Shown: piece by piece, positions 1 through 18,972 of the stretch
Layout of the letters: each line of letters starts with the position of its first letter
Numbering within the stretch: the stretch's first letter is position 1
DNA from: Pratylenchus scribneri
Lineage: Eukaryota > Nematoda > Chromadorea > Rhabditida > Pratylenchidae
Assembly: GCA_030063045.1 (NCBI GenBank)
Contig: JAQSEB010000008.1
Span: forward strand, 1,054,001 to 1,118,000
DNA length: 64,000 nt
Reading direction: 5' to 3'
Notes under the pieces: generated by a model
Told to the model about the DNA's origin: nothing
Database searches by the model: none
Seen by the model: the letters and a program-made list of their open reading frames with translations, nothing else
Position numbers and translations under genes: made by a program

Positions 1-643
1 TTTTGGGTGCCAGAGCTGACCACAACCGCCGAACCGGATCGCATCGAGATACCGGTAAGGAGGAAAGTAAATTCAAATTACTTTTTAATTTTTTAGTCCA
101 GTAAAATTTGTTGCCCATTGAGCGGAGTTGAGTTGAAATTCAAGGAATTACTCCCAGTAAAATTCACACCAATCGATGAACGCATTGAATTCGCCAAATT
201 AATTGCCCAACCGGAACGATATATTTGCCCAGTTTCAAGGGATGTGCTGACCAATAGCATTCGATGCTGCTATCTCAAAACATCGTAAGTGGCCAAAAAA
301 ACCAGCAAAATAGAATTGAAAAGACGAAGACGATGATTACCCAAAATATATACTTACTTAGTTTGAAAGGATTGCCTTGATTAAAAAACCTCGAAAATGA
401 GTCTTCAACTATTTAGAAAATTAACCCAAAATAAAATGAATTTTAATTTAATTCCAATTCAGAAAATCGGTGGTCTGCTTTGCTTGTGTGGACAAAATCA
501 TTCGGAAGGAAATGATGGACCCACTATGTGGGAAACCCCTACAAGAATCGGACATTATTGAATTGCAACGGGGTGGAACCGGTTATGCGGCCACAAATGC
601 GTTGAAGGCAAAGCTGATTCGTCCCCAATTGGAATTACAATGA
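1..643 (+). CDS. NOSIP: NOSIP-type RING/U-box E3 ubiquitin ligase, 3' end (partial)
   Basis: The last three exons of a nitric-oxide-synthase-interacting protein homologue are present: 1-54, 97-284 and 463-643, joined in frame across introns of 42 and 178 bp with GT/AG ends. The reading starts FWVPELTTTAEP, passes through CCPLSGVELKFKELLPVKFTP and PERYICPVSRD, and ends IRKEMMDPLCGKPL, IIELQRGGTGYA and a stop at 641-643. These match the conserved C-terminal half of NOSIP, which carries the second modified RING/U-box. Family members are nuclear/cytoplasmic E3 ligases; in worms the role is poorly known. The N-terminal half lies left of the window. The downstream gene converges on it with only about 120 bp between the stops, and an AATAAA-like signal sits near 717. 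Confidence 0.9.
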
Positions 644-767
644 AAGAGATGAGATTTTTGAGGATTTATTGGATATTGGATTTAATTTTTTTATTATCGA
701 ATTTATTATTTTATTTTAAATAAACTCTTCAATTTGATAATTAAATTACAAATAAATACAAAATAAT

Positions 768-1461
768 TCATTTATTCTTCTTTATTTCATCATCCAAATT
801 CTTTTCTTGCGGTCCACCGGAATTTTCTTCAATTTCAAAAATGAGAAGGCCATTATTGTTGGTAGAAGAATTGTTTGTGTAAAAACACACTTTTCGGACC
901 TTAAAATATTCAATTTTAAAAATTTTAATTTAAATTCCACAAACATTTTTTGCTTCAATTGAACATTTTCGGAAGAATTCATCAATGTTTTTCATTCCTC
1001 CTCTGCCAAATTCTTTTTCCCATTGTTTTATTCGTCCTTCGAATGTTTCATTTCTTCCATTTTTGTCCAATTTTGCATTTTTATTTTTGAAATAGACAAT
1101 TGCGGCCAAAAGAAAGCCAATAATTGAAAAATAGAGGAGGGCCAAAGCGCCGACCAGCAAACGTTTTTCAAAGTTGTACAGCCGGAGAAGAACTTCATCA
1201 ACTCGAAAATTGGAATAATTTAATTAAAATTAATTTAATTAATAATAAACTTATTTTTGGATTGGCATTTGCCCATTTTCCGGTGACCATTTTCCCATCA
1301 TGTTCATCCTTCAAATGAAGTCCATAGAGTTGTTCATAATCGCCGACCATTGCCCAACAATATGCCTTGAAATATTGAAAATTTGAGGCCTTTTCCCGGC
1401 TGTTTTGCTTCTCTTCTGGCAATTCATTTTTGTTGGAATTATTTGTTGAAAATGCTGCCAT
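768..1461 (-). CDS. Unknown single-pass membrane protein, 199 residues
   Basis: Three exons (1461-1251, 1201-945, 899-768) join in frame across 49 and 45 bp introns to give a 199-residue protein. The N-terminal third is polar (MAAFSTNNSNKNELPEEKQ...), followed by an amphipathic stretch and one strong membrane segment near residues 83-105 (LLVGALALLYFSIIGFLLAA). After this comes a Lys/Asn-rich and acidic tail ending EIKKNK. I do not recognise the family and no signal peptide is visible. The start is the first in-frame ATG and the tail stays open through exon 3, which supports the splice model. It converges on the NOSIP gene. What it does cannot be said from sequence. Confidence 0.6.
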
Positions 1462-1578
1462 TTGCCTTGAATTGAAGATGGCTAAAAAGGAATTGTTGAA
1501 TTAAAATTTATTTATTTTCGAAAAAATTTTAAAAATTTATTAATTAAAAAAGACAAAATTTATAGAAATGAAGAAGTT

Positions 1579-1720
1579 TTAAACCCTCTTCTTCTGTAAT
1601 TTTCTTTATTTAACGAATTATTAATCAAATAACCTTTTCTTCTTCCGACACCAACAAATGTAGAGCAATGCCCATGATAATAAATCCATGCCCGATTAAA
1701 ATGTTGGCAATTATTTTCAT
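1579..1720 (-). CDS. Possible 33-residue single-TM microprotein
   Basis: An ATG at 1720 opens 29 codons, then a 40 bp GT...TTACAG intron (1594-1633) leads to four codons and a stop. The product is a hydrophobic helix (ANILIGHGFIIMGIALHLLV) followed by an acidic then basic tail (SEEEKKKRV). That is the size and layout of tiny ER membrane subunits, but I cannot assign it to a family. The gap between this and the neighbouring genes is otherwise AT-rich and empty. It may be chance, or the 3' part of a longer gene. Confidence 0.3.
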
Positions 1721-2059
1721 ATAAATGCAATTTTGCTAGCATTTCTCTTTAGAATAATGGGAAATTTTTAATTAAATTTGGGACTAAATTGTGTCCAAAA
1801 ATAAAAGCACTTTTCTTATGTATGAATTGAAAAAAAAAACAAATTAAAATATCAAAATGAAATTAATTTCATTTCATGGATGAGAGAAGAGAATCAATAA
1901 AATAAATAAATATTTTATGCAAAATATGGACTCGTATTATTATATAATAGGCAAAAACAAAAACACAATCAACAAATACCCGCAAATAATTTAGTCATTT
2001 TGTGTCGAATTTATAATTTTATTTGCCATATAGTCTTCAAGATTTGGTCTTTCAATGGA

Positions 2060-3754
2060 TCATCCGGCCAATGTCTTCAATACTTTCGATTCCAAACTCT
2101 AAAATTATTAAATATTTTATTGATTATTTTTTTCTAAATTGTTCAACCTCTCCAAATGCGTTTTGATGAAGTCGATTGCATGGGCTTTGAGTTGTTCTGC
2201 CGAATAGAGATTGGCCAAATGCAGCAATTCGCAGGCATTTGCACTCGTCAAGGAATTGACCAATTTGCGTTCACAAAGAAGCTGAAATTAAAAATAACTC
2301 AAGTGAATATTTTTGTTACCTTCAGACGAGTAAGTTCATATTTGTCGGCAGCGTAGAGCAATTCGTCGGCCATTTCCCCAAAATCCGGTTCCTCATCACT
2401 GTATCTAAAATAAAATATTTAATTGAGATAAATTCTTGGTGAAATTACTTACATGAAGCGGAGCATTTTCTCAATAACATCCCCTTTCATGTCCACAATA
2501 TCGATGATATTCTCGGTGTTCTCGGTCATTTGATGCTGGAACATGGCTCGAAAAACCGGCGATCGACTAGCCAAAACGCATTTATGCACCTTAAAAATGG
2601 AGTTAAATTGGATAAATATAAAGTATGATAACCTCATATTTTTTCTTATCTTGCGAAATGATCTTACAATCTGTGTATAGGCTTTCCTCAAACATTTTGA
2701 GATCATAATTCGGCAATCGAGATTCGGGCACTTCAACAACTGGCCATGGAGCTTTTTCGACCTTTAACCATTTATCGATTAATTATTTTGTTATTTTTAT
2801 TTAATAATAAATGCAAAAAAGCAGCAATATTAATTCAAAAATTCATTTTCGAAATTACTGCTTATTTTATTTTCACTATTATATATCATATTTATAAATG
2901 AAATAACAATAAACTTACCACTTCCTGTTGGACCATCAGTGTGCACACAATTGTGAGTTGATCATCGTCAAGGTAGCCATTTTCCTTATTGAACAGGTCT
3001 TCCCTTTTGATCAATTTATGAATGAATGAGATGGGCGAAAAGCTGCGCGAAGGGCCAAATTGTTTTGTTGCTAAAAATTTTATTTAATTTTATAAAAGAA
3101 AATTCAGTATTACTTGAGTTCAGCTCTAATTCATCACCGTTGGATTTGCGAATTGAGATCTGGTATTTTGCCTTCACTTCCTCATTGTCAGGACCGATGA
3201 GAATCAAACAAAGCCCAACATAATCGCGGTCTCCAATTCCATTTGGATAAATCACCATTCGCCATTTTAATTGTTTGCCATTCGGTGTTTTTGAACTTTA
3301 AAAGTAATGCTTAATTATCATCTAAAATTTGTTAAATTAAAAAAATGTTTTTTGGAATAGGTAACCATTGGAGCCACTAACTAATGTTGCTCCATAAAAT
3401 TTTATGATTATAAAATTCAGTTTTAATTTTGAAAAATTCAGCGAAAAATTTGGTTAGTCCAGCTTCTAGCACAATTCACAATAGTACTTTAACCTTGTTA
3501 AAATTTTAAAACAAATACATGAATGCTGAAGAGTGCAATTTGCCATTTTTCTCCGGTCGCTTGGAAAAATTGTCAATCTTAAGAGAAATTAGAAAATATT
3601 TAATATAAAAAATAAACCAACCGCCCAGATGAATTTATCACTGAAAAATTTGAAAAATATTAATAATTATTTTTGTAAATTTTTAAATTTACGTTGTAGT
3701 CTTCAATTTGGTGGTGCAGAAATGGAATTTTTTGATTGCACTTTGATTCGACAT
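2060..3754 (-). CDS. SPOP: SPOP-like MATH-BTB protein (Cullin-3 substrate adaptor)
   Basis: Ten exons join in frame (3754-3693, 3640-3622, 3577-3519, 3295-3114, 3070-2919, 2761-2633, 2589-2453, 2404-2320, 2281-2148, 2096-2060) to give about 331 residues. Residues ~20-150 are a MATH domain (DKFIWAIDNFS, KWRMVIYPNGIGDRDYVGLC, LDDDQLTIVC), which in SPOP holds the substrate. Residues ~165-290 are a BTB domain (DCKII, VHKCVLASRSPVFRAMFQHQ, ELLYAADKYELTRLK), which binds Cullin-3. A short BACK-like helix region follows (NACELLHLANLYSAEQLKAH). The protein is expected to recruit targets to a CUL3 ubiquitin ligase, like SPOP or worm MEL-26. The last acceptor (ttttagag) is the least certain junction; choosing it gives the LESLESKVLKTLAG ending. 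Intron 3 (223 bp) is longer than the rest. Confidence 0.88.
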
Positions 3755-4250
3755 AATTGGATGTTTATTGCCAAAATATTTGCTTGATTGTTTAGCTGAA
3801 ATAAATTCAATTAAAAATTCATTTAAAAATTCTCAAAATATATTCTGGTAAAAAAACCAATAATAAAATTTTTCTGAACATTTTTATCAATTTATATCTT
3901 GAGAAAAGCACTAAAAAGTGAACAATTGGAAAAAAAACAATTCAAAATGGGAATGGAAATAAAATTTTACAATATTTTGAGTTTGGGGTAACTAATTGGG
4001 GTATGAGAATTTTTGATTGGGCAAATTTTTGAAAATTGAATTCACAATGTATTGGATGGGGCATTATTAATTATGCTTTAAAAAAGGGGAAGGAACAAGG
4101 AAAATAAAGGCTCAGTCAATTAAAAATTTTTGAATTTGCGTAAAAAGAACATTTAAAATGAATTTGAAGGCTTAAAAGAGTCAATTTTGGATGAAAAATT
4201 TGGAAATGATTTTTGGAAGAGATTGTTTTTGTTTATCCTTCTCATTTCAT
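3755..4250. other. Intergenic gap, nothing recognised
   Basis: About 500 bp of AT-rich sequence lies between the start of the MATH-BTB gene and the stop of the MRCK gene, both on the minus strand. I see no open frame with coding character, no RNA gene and no repeat here. It presumably holds the promoter of the former and the 3' UTR of the latter. Confidence 0.5.
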
Positions 4251-12248
<7,998 letters not shown>

Positions 12249-13899
12249 CGAAATCGATGATTACGATTGTGGGGATAATTTATAGATTGCAAAATGGCTG
12301 ATGTGAATAATTGGAAAGATCGGTGTAAAAATAGGCTAAAATAAAAATGATGAGATGATAAAATAAAAATTACTAAAATTTATTTGAGAAAAATGGGCAA
12401 AAACCCATGGAATGGAATGGATAAAATTTTTATGAGGTGAGGGTGCAAAAAATAGAAAAAATTTCAAAAAGAAGCAAAATATCCTTAAAAATAGTCTTTA
12501 AAATCTTCGGCTCTTTCATATCAGCATTTTGTGTTGCTTTGCTTGCTCATCCTTTTTCCCAAAGCAGAACTAGCATTTTGCGCCTTTTAGCAGTAAATTT
12601 TGCTGTGGCGACTGGCGATTGTTCTTTACGCTCTCGACCACATCCAATTGCGCTACCACCAATCGATCACCATCCCACTTTCCCACACTTAAACATCATT
12701 GCGGATCGTCATCGTCATCGACCGGTCAGTCTAGTGTCCTTCCTAGCAGCTGCGGGAATATATGCCTTTTTTCCCTCTAGCAAGCTTCTTTTCTTTTAGA
12801 TTGGATGTACGGATAGTTTAAGAAGCGAATGGACCGCAACGCGCAAATGGGAAAGGGTGGATTGTTCGTTTATTTTCATTGTACTAGTTGGCTTTTACTT
12901 TCCAGCTGCTTATTTCGATTTAAAAGCCCGATTTTGCTAATAAGTGGAGAATTGATCTATGATTTATTGCTTTTATGGGATTGGATGAATGGAATTATTG
13001 GTTTTGTATTCATCACATCAAAAAGGGAATTCATATTCATGTGAGAAAGGAATTAAATTAAATTGTTGAATAACATGAATGATGATGATGAGAAGAATGA
13101 GGAAAATGTGTTGCTTTTCTTCCCTTTCAATAATAATGGACGAGAAAAAACTGCGGATTTTATGGCCATAATTTCATTTTTTTCCTTTCCTATGAATTCA
13201 TTTTATTAGGACGAAAACACTTTTTGACATGATCAAGGGCTCGACCCATTCATAGGTGTACCGTGTACACGTATTATTAAAAAGGGGGAATGAATAAATA
13301 TATAAAATGAAAATACAAAATTAGGTATGAAATGAATGCCTCTTTTGAAGATGAAGAAGAAGATGGAGATTATTCCGGCGATGAATAGATTGTGATGAAT
13401 CATTTTTTTGAAGAAGAATGGAGGGAATCGAAAAAAAAAAGAAAAAATGCAAAAGAAGGACAGAATTTTTAAACCAATTATTCTCGGAATTATATACAAT
13501 ATAAAAAGCTAATGTCAGGCGGTTTTTGGGGTATAATAAGGTTCGGTTTGAGAGTTGGCTTATGGGACTTCGATAATTAGATCCAAAATGCGTTCGTTTA
13601 GAGAAATTTAAGAGGTTTTTTGAAATGGTTCAATTTGGCCAGGTCGTTAGCAGAGGGGGAAAACCGGTTTTTGGACTTAGAATTTGGCCGAATTTTTTAC
13701 ATTTTCGTCCTTAACTTTTTTATGCGTGGATATTTTGGAATGAAAAATACGTGGAGACCCGCCCCAATGTGGGGGCTTCAAAATGGTATATAGCATGTTG
13801 GGGGGCGCAGCTTGGCCTAGGAGGAGTTTGTTAAGTTCTGTGCGCAAGTCATAATTTGGCCATATCCCGTTCCAGAGCTAACCCTATATAAAATGTCAG

Positions 13900-14265
13900 A
13901 GTTGGAAGCTGGAAATTGGGACTCGGGGGTTTTCGGCCATGGGGAATTCAAATATGACATTAGTTTTGAGATCCGCGCAAACGGTGGTTTGCAAACCGGT
14001 TCAAAAAAGTTCAAAAAATACAAATTTTGTCGGATCGAGATGAAATTTGGGATTTGGGGGTTATCGTCCACGGGGAATTCAAAAATAACATTTGTTTTTT
14101 TTGTTCGCGCAAAAGTGGTTTGCAAACCGGTTTAAAAATAAAAAATTTCTCCAAATAACTTGAAAATTATAATTACGGGGTTTTCGAGTATGGGGAATTC
14201 GAATTTGATAATAGTTTTGTGATTCGGTCGAAATCGGTTTAAAAACCGGTTCAAAATTCTATACG
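13900..14265. repeat. Three degenerate ~125 bp tandem units
   Basis: Three consecutive units share the same order of blocks: a G-rich GGGGGTTTTCG-like box, GGGGAATTC, a TTAGTTTTG/TTTGTTTT box, a (C)GCGCAAA box and GGTTTGCAAACCGGTT. The units begin near 13905, 14030 and 14150 and grow more divergent rightward; the third keeps only AAATCGGTTTAAAAACCGGTT for the last block. I do not recognise the family. It could be a decayed satellite or part of a transposon. Confidence 0.6.
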
Positions 14266-14315
14266 GGCCCACGACCTTTTAATAATAATAAAAACCATAG
14301 CCCTAGGGTAGGTCG

Positions 14316-14333
14316 AACGCGCCTTGGCGCGTT
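14316..14333. repeat. Perfect GC-rich palindrome
   Basis: AACGCGCC-TT-GGCGCGTT is an 8 bp perfect inverted repeat with a 2 bp loop followed by T's, standing out in AT-rich surroundings. A CCCTAGGG palindrome lies just upstream at 14301-14308. It closes the repeat block at 13.9-14.3 kb and may be part of the same element. No function can be assigned. Confidence 0.5.
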
Positions 14334-16420
14334 TTTACAAACACCCCCCACATATAACTCCTACCCATATATTCTTAAACTCACGTATTCCTTACATCCA
14401 CTTCCCTTATGCCCCGCTTCCCTTCCGTCCACTAGTATTTAAATATAAGGGAATATCATAAATTTTGCCCAAAGCAATCAACACATTTTTCCAATTTTTA
14501 TATTTGCGGTAATGTAAATAAATCGGAGAATTGGAAAATGTGTGATGACGAAAAAGTGGTCGTTTTTTGAGTAAGGTTGGAGGGACGGTGGAAAATAAAA
14601 ACACAAAACTAAACGTGAATGGATGGAAATTCTCTATCCCTTTCGCCCTGGGCTACTTTGCATTTTCGAATTTGTATTTGAGGCAAAATGAAGAAACCAC
14701 TTTAAGTGGCGTGAACGAAGGGAAAATGAAGAGGAGGGCGAAATGGAAGGTCGGTTTGAGATGGATTTTGTTGATTGTCGTCTCAATTCCCATCGATGAT
14801 GTTCCCCCGCCGGACTTGTTCATTGAGCAATGATGATTCATTTTGCCTTCTCTTCTCAGTAAACCACTGCGCCAATTTGACTTTTCCTCCAGCCGCTACC
14901 ACGAGGCATTGGAGGAAGAGGGAAGGAAGGTTGGATTGGATAGGCGATTTGGAGGGATTTGGATCTTCAACTGACCGCGGAGAATGGATCCTCTTCCAAC
15001 AATTCACGAATTTCGTTGGTTGGTCGGTTACCCTTCCACCAATCTATTTAATCCCCCTAGGGCGACCAGCAGGAGGAGGCAGATGGATGTCTGCTGCCTT
15101 GGGGGGATTGGAATGAGACGAAGATTTCGCCTCAGGGAAGAAAGATTCGAGGGAGAGGAAATTTGTGGGAATGAAGAGGGAAATGCGGGGATGGAAGACT
15201 AAAGAATTCGGAGGGAAGAGTGGCCATCGATATAGAGGAAGAAGGAAGAAATTGGGCGGAATGGCCGACGTTTTACAGCAAAGGGAGAGCCCCGAAAAGC
15301 GCCGAGGCCATTGTCCTCCCCTATGGCCCGGAGTAGCAGCGACCATTACTGCTGTCCCCTCGCCAAATTGTTTGTTTGTATTGAGAGAAGCCACGGGAAT
15401 TATTGGTGAAAAATTAGCCAAACTATAGTTCGAAATGGGTTTTTTTAATAGTATGGAACATTTAGGGTGCATTGATGTTCATTGGAGGATTCCCAGCAAA
15501 AAGCGGCCATTACCCTCAATTGGCTCCCATTCATTCATTCAAGGCCATTTCGCCCATTTTGAAAATGGAGAGGAAAGGAAGGGAGTCTCAAAATGCAAAA
15601 ATGGCATTTATAGGGGAAATGAAGAAAGATAAACGATTTGTTGGCTAACTTTTAGTTGGGTAAACGAGTTAGGCATGGAATGGACCTTTGAAGCTTCATT
15701 CGAAAATGTCCGAGGTCCTCACATTTTTTGACCAATTTTTGGCATCTTCATTTCAGGATTAATAATTGGTAATAAAATGGACCAAAATGTGGTCATGTTT
15801 TTTTGGCCAAATTAGAGCCAGATGAGCGGCAAAATATAAATGCCTCTTTTAAAAAGGATACCAAATGGAATGGAATGGATGGACACATTTTTGGCGGGGA
15901 TATTTAGGAGGTAAATACCTAGATGTTTGGAGACAAGAGGTCAATGAGGGGGGGATGAATAGGAGATGGAGGCTGTCAGCCACCGAATTGTTAAATGGAA
16001 TATTGGGGGAAATGACAAATGGGTGGACATTTGTTTGCCACTTCCGCAGCAATGATTAATTTGCCACATTTCCCCTTTTTTAAATTGGCCAAATTTATTC
16101 CGAAAAACATATTAAAATACATTTTTTGATTAAAAAATATTGGCAGAATAAAACCTCATTTGGTTTGAACATCGTAAAACAGGATTGATCCATTTATTCA
16201 AAAAGAAAAACCGTTAAATGGTTGATTGTGGAGAATTTAAAGAGAATCCAAAATAAATGAATGAAAGGGAGTAAAATAGCTCTTCATTTCCATTATTCCC
16301 ATCATTCTTCCTTCTCCAATTTCCCTCAATCTTCAGTAATTGACATGTCCGTAGCGGTCACTGCCGTATCCGCTGTCTTGGCCGTTTCGATGCTGACCTT
16401 CTTCACCAATGTGGCATGCT

Positions 16421-17369
16421 TCAGTTGCTTTTGAGCTTTTGACCAGCAATTTCCTTCGGTTGCGGCGATTCCTGCTGTTCTTTCGGCTGAAAATTGAATA
16501 TAATTTTTCGTTGTAAAACTTTAGTGTCAGTATCAGTATTATCACTACTTATTAATTAAAAGTTTGAGATGGTGCCTAATTCGTGGTACTATTGCATTGT
16601 GCTTGAAGGAAAAAAAGGATGATGATGAAGAAGAAGAGATGAAGCAGAGGTTGCCCATCTTCTTCAGCATCCAGCATCCTTGTAATTATCATCATATTCA
16701 TTATTATCATCCTCATCATTATCATATTCATCATTACTTCTTCTTTTCTCTCTCTCTCTCTTTCTTCATCATCCTTTTTCTCTTTCAACAACTAAACTGC
16801 AATAGCACCTAATTCGATTTGTCGGTCTAATCTATTTTAATATTTTCTCCAAACGGTTAAAAAGATACCTTCATCAATGAACGATGAATATGCGGGATCA
16901 CGCCTCCGCCAGCAATTGTTGCCTTGACAAATGAGTCCAACTGAATATGTTGGAATTGGAATCAAATTTAATAAAAGTATTTATTTACCTCTTCATCTCC
17001 GCGAATTGCCAAATACAAATGACGGGGAGTAATACGGATGACCTTCAGATCCTTTGCAGCATTGCCGGCTAATTCCAGCACTTCAGCAGACAAATATTCC
17101 ATAATGGCGGCCCTAAAATATGATCGGTTAATATAAATTTTGATTAACAAACATATAGACGGCTCCACTTGCAGCAATCCGACCTCCTTCCGATGAACAC
17201 GGCCAACAGGAAATTGCAGACCGGCACGAGAGCTTCGAGTCGTTTTCTTTAAAAATCGATTGGAAATTGGATGAAAATCATTGTTTATATTTTGGTTACC
17301 TTGGGTTTGGACAGAATTTTGCCACCTTTCCCGCCCTTTCCTCCTTTGCCGCCAGTAGTTGGTGCCATT
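16421..17369 (-). CDS. htz-1: Histone H2A.Z-type variant, with apparent frameshift in loop 1
   Basis: Start ATG at 17369 ([14 protein letters not shown]...), then [19 protein letters not shown], then, in a shifted frame, [11 protein letters not shown], then [61 protein letters not shown], and a last exon ending [10 protein letters not shown] at 16421. GDEELDS and GGGVIPHIH are diagnostic of H2A.Z rather than canonical H2A, so the protein should replace H2A at promoters. Between HR and GR the family has about nine residues (27 bp), but here only 5 bp are present (around 17190-17196), which removes part of loop 1 and shifts the frame. Either the assembly lost 22 bp or this copy is broken. Introns are otherwise clean; the last one contains a MITE. 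Confidence 0.8.
16585..16809. mobile_element. MITE with GATGAA-repeat arms, in H2A.Z-type gene intron
   Basis: This is a second member of the family at 10667. The left end is GGTACTATTGCATTG and the right end, read on the other strand, is GGTGCTATTGCAGTTT; arms continue as GGATGATGATGAAGAAG and its counterpart. The tract CCTAATTCG occurs just outside both ends, giving an 8-9 bp target duplication. It lies in the last intron of the histone gene, so it is spliced out. It has no coding capacity. Confidence 0.7.
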
Positions 17370-18049
17370 TTATTGAATGAAGATTTTGACTTGGAAGAAT
17401 TTAATTGAATAACGCACAATTTATTGTTGCTGTAATAATCTAAATAATTGATTGATTAAGATGCATTGTTAGTGTGCTTGGAGTTTGGATTGTGGAGATG
17501 GTTTCTTTAATCTATTTGAGAGGGTTGTATTTGTATTATTGTATAGGCAAGATTAATCTTATCTAGCTCTAGCATGAACATTCTCCACATTAAACTTAAT
17601 CAATTCCTAATTGGGCTGGAGCTTAGATTCGAATCACCTTAATCGACCGGCTGAATTTAGCACTTGTTTTTATGTTTAGTCTTCTTTTTATTAGAATTAA
17701 CATAAAGTACCTAATATTGTGGTTCTTCAAAATACAAATACTTTTAATCCGAACATCCATAAAACATTAAAATAAAACATGAGTATTAAAACTCATTCAT
17801 TATTATAAATAATCATAAAATTTCATGTTAATCATCAAAGCAAGAAAATAATTTATCAAAAATTTAAATAAAGATTTGTCTTGATTTATGGAAGAAAAGC
17901 ATGTTTGCCTGTTTTGTTGAATTTTAAAGAAAATATATCAAATCAAGAGAGGAGTGGATCAACATCAACATTTTTATATTTAATTTATCCAAAAATGTGT
18001 CATCTCTTCTTTACATTCTTCGGCTTATGCCATCCTTTCATGCTTTGCT
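17370..18049. other. Intergenic, nothing recognised
   Basis: Roughly 680 bp of AT-rich sequence upstream of the histone gene and downstream of the RRM gene. It should hold the histone promoter. I see no repeat, RNA gene or convincing open frame. A plus-strand open frame that overlaps the RRM gene near its right end is a shadow. Confidence 0.5.
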
Positions 18050-18390
18050 TCATTTGCTGCCGGCAAAGTCCACCTTCAGAGCCCGTCCGTTGAAATCGGC
18101 ACCATTCAGCTTTGACACGGCGTCTTGTGCTCCTTGTCCATCCTTGAATTCGCAAAAGCCGAAGCCCTTGAAGCGGTTGGTTGCACGGTCGTAGATCAAG
18201 CTTGGAAATAAATTTGAATAAATTTTCTAATTAAAAATGCTAACCGAACATTCGCGACCTCGCCGCATTGAGCAAAATGGTTGCCAACATCATCCTCGGT
18301 GACATTGAACGGAAGATTGCCAACTAAAATTAATAATTTCATTTAATTTAAAAAAAATTAAAAAATACCATAAACGCTGTTTGCAGACAT
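18050..18390 (-). CDS. Small single-RRM RNA-binding protein, 83 residues
   Basis: Three exons joined across two introns of about 45 bp give an 83-residue protein that is almost nothing but one RRM. RNP2 is VYVGNL (residues 6-11) and RNP1 is KGFGFCEF (residues 45-52), with the beta-4 strand GADFNGRALKVDFA near the C-terminus. The closest resemblance is to the N-terminal RRM of CstF-64 (VNLG..GF/YGFCE, NGR.F.GRALRVD pattern), which binds GU-rich RNA at polyadenylation sites. However the hinge, Pro/Gly and C-terminal regions of CstF-64 are absent. It is therefore either a dedicated mini-RRM protein or a trimmed paralogue. The stop at 18050 is clean, with no downstream exon visible before the transposon. 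Confidence 0.85.
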
Positions 18391-18586
18391 TTTCGTTTTT
18401 GATATTTGAGAAGAGAATGGAAGCTAGAAATTCAATAAATTGTTCGTTTTATTTCTAAATTTTGACGTTAATTTTTGAAGAAATTTTGATTATTTTATTA
18501 GTAGCAGTCATTTATATGATTCATAGTTCATATCTTCATAATCAATAAAAATAAAATTATGGCAAAGTATAGCCATTTATTATACA

Positions 18587-18823
18587 TGTTACGGCCAATA
18601 GTGGAAATCGGGCATAACTAGTAATGGCCGGCCAAAACTAGTAATGGCCGAAAATCGGCCAATACTAGTTATGCCCGGGCATAACTAGTAATGGCCGGCC
18701 AAAACTAGTAATGGCCGGCCAAAACTAGTAATGGCCGGCCAAAACTAGTAATGGCCGGCCAAAACTAGTAATGCCCGGGCAAAACTGGATTAAGGTGAAA
18801 ACAACTAAATAAAAGCTCAAAAT
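18587..18823. repeat. Left TIR with 20 bp palindromic subterminal array
   Basis: After the terminal 40 bp the repeat contains several head-to-tail copies of GGCCGGCCAAAACTAGTAAT, interrupted by GGCCGAAAATCGGCC and GCCCGGGC palindromes. Nested in each copy are GGCCGGCC and ACTAGT palindromes. The array stops at GCCCGGGCAAAACTGG, then unique TIR sequence continues to ~18823. Such arrays usually bind the transposase. Confidence 0.8.
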
Positions 18824-18972
18824 ACATGTAAAAACATATTTTTATCACCATAAATGAAAATTTAGCATGAAATAAATGAAAATGTTTAAGACTAAATAAA
18901 ACAAAAATGGATGAGCAAATTAAAATTGGCATAAAAGCATTATAATATCAAACATAATTTAATCATTTTCAA

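Larger units (their letters stand above)
12290..16420. other. Gene-poor interval
   Basis: About 4.1 kb lies between the start of mrck-1 and the stop of the H2A.Z-type gene. The first kilobase probably contains the mrck-1 promoter and 5' UTR. Open frames here lack conserved motifs and codon structure on both strands. The only structured stretch I can support is the tandem repeat near 13.9-14.25 kb and the palindrome that follows it. The 14.5-16.1 kb portion is richer in purine runs and GGAA/GAGG tracts but shows no gene. Confidence 0.5.

Noticed and set aside
12437..12799. 120-codon plus-strand frame upstream of mrck-1
   Set aside because: No conserved motif or splice support; likely 5' flanking sequence.
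13740..13860. GC-richer stretch suggesting a transferred bacterial segment
   Set aside because: No coding frame or bacterial motif; it grades into the eukaryotic repeat block.
18600..18790. Regular 20 bp repeats resembling a CRISPR array
   Set aside because: Units are directly abutting with no unique spacers, the array is mirrored at 20.04-20.28 kb, and the genome is eukaryotic; they are transposon subterminal repeats.
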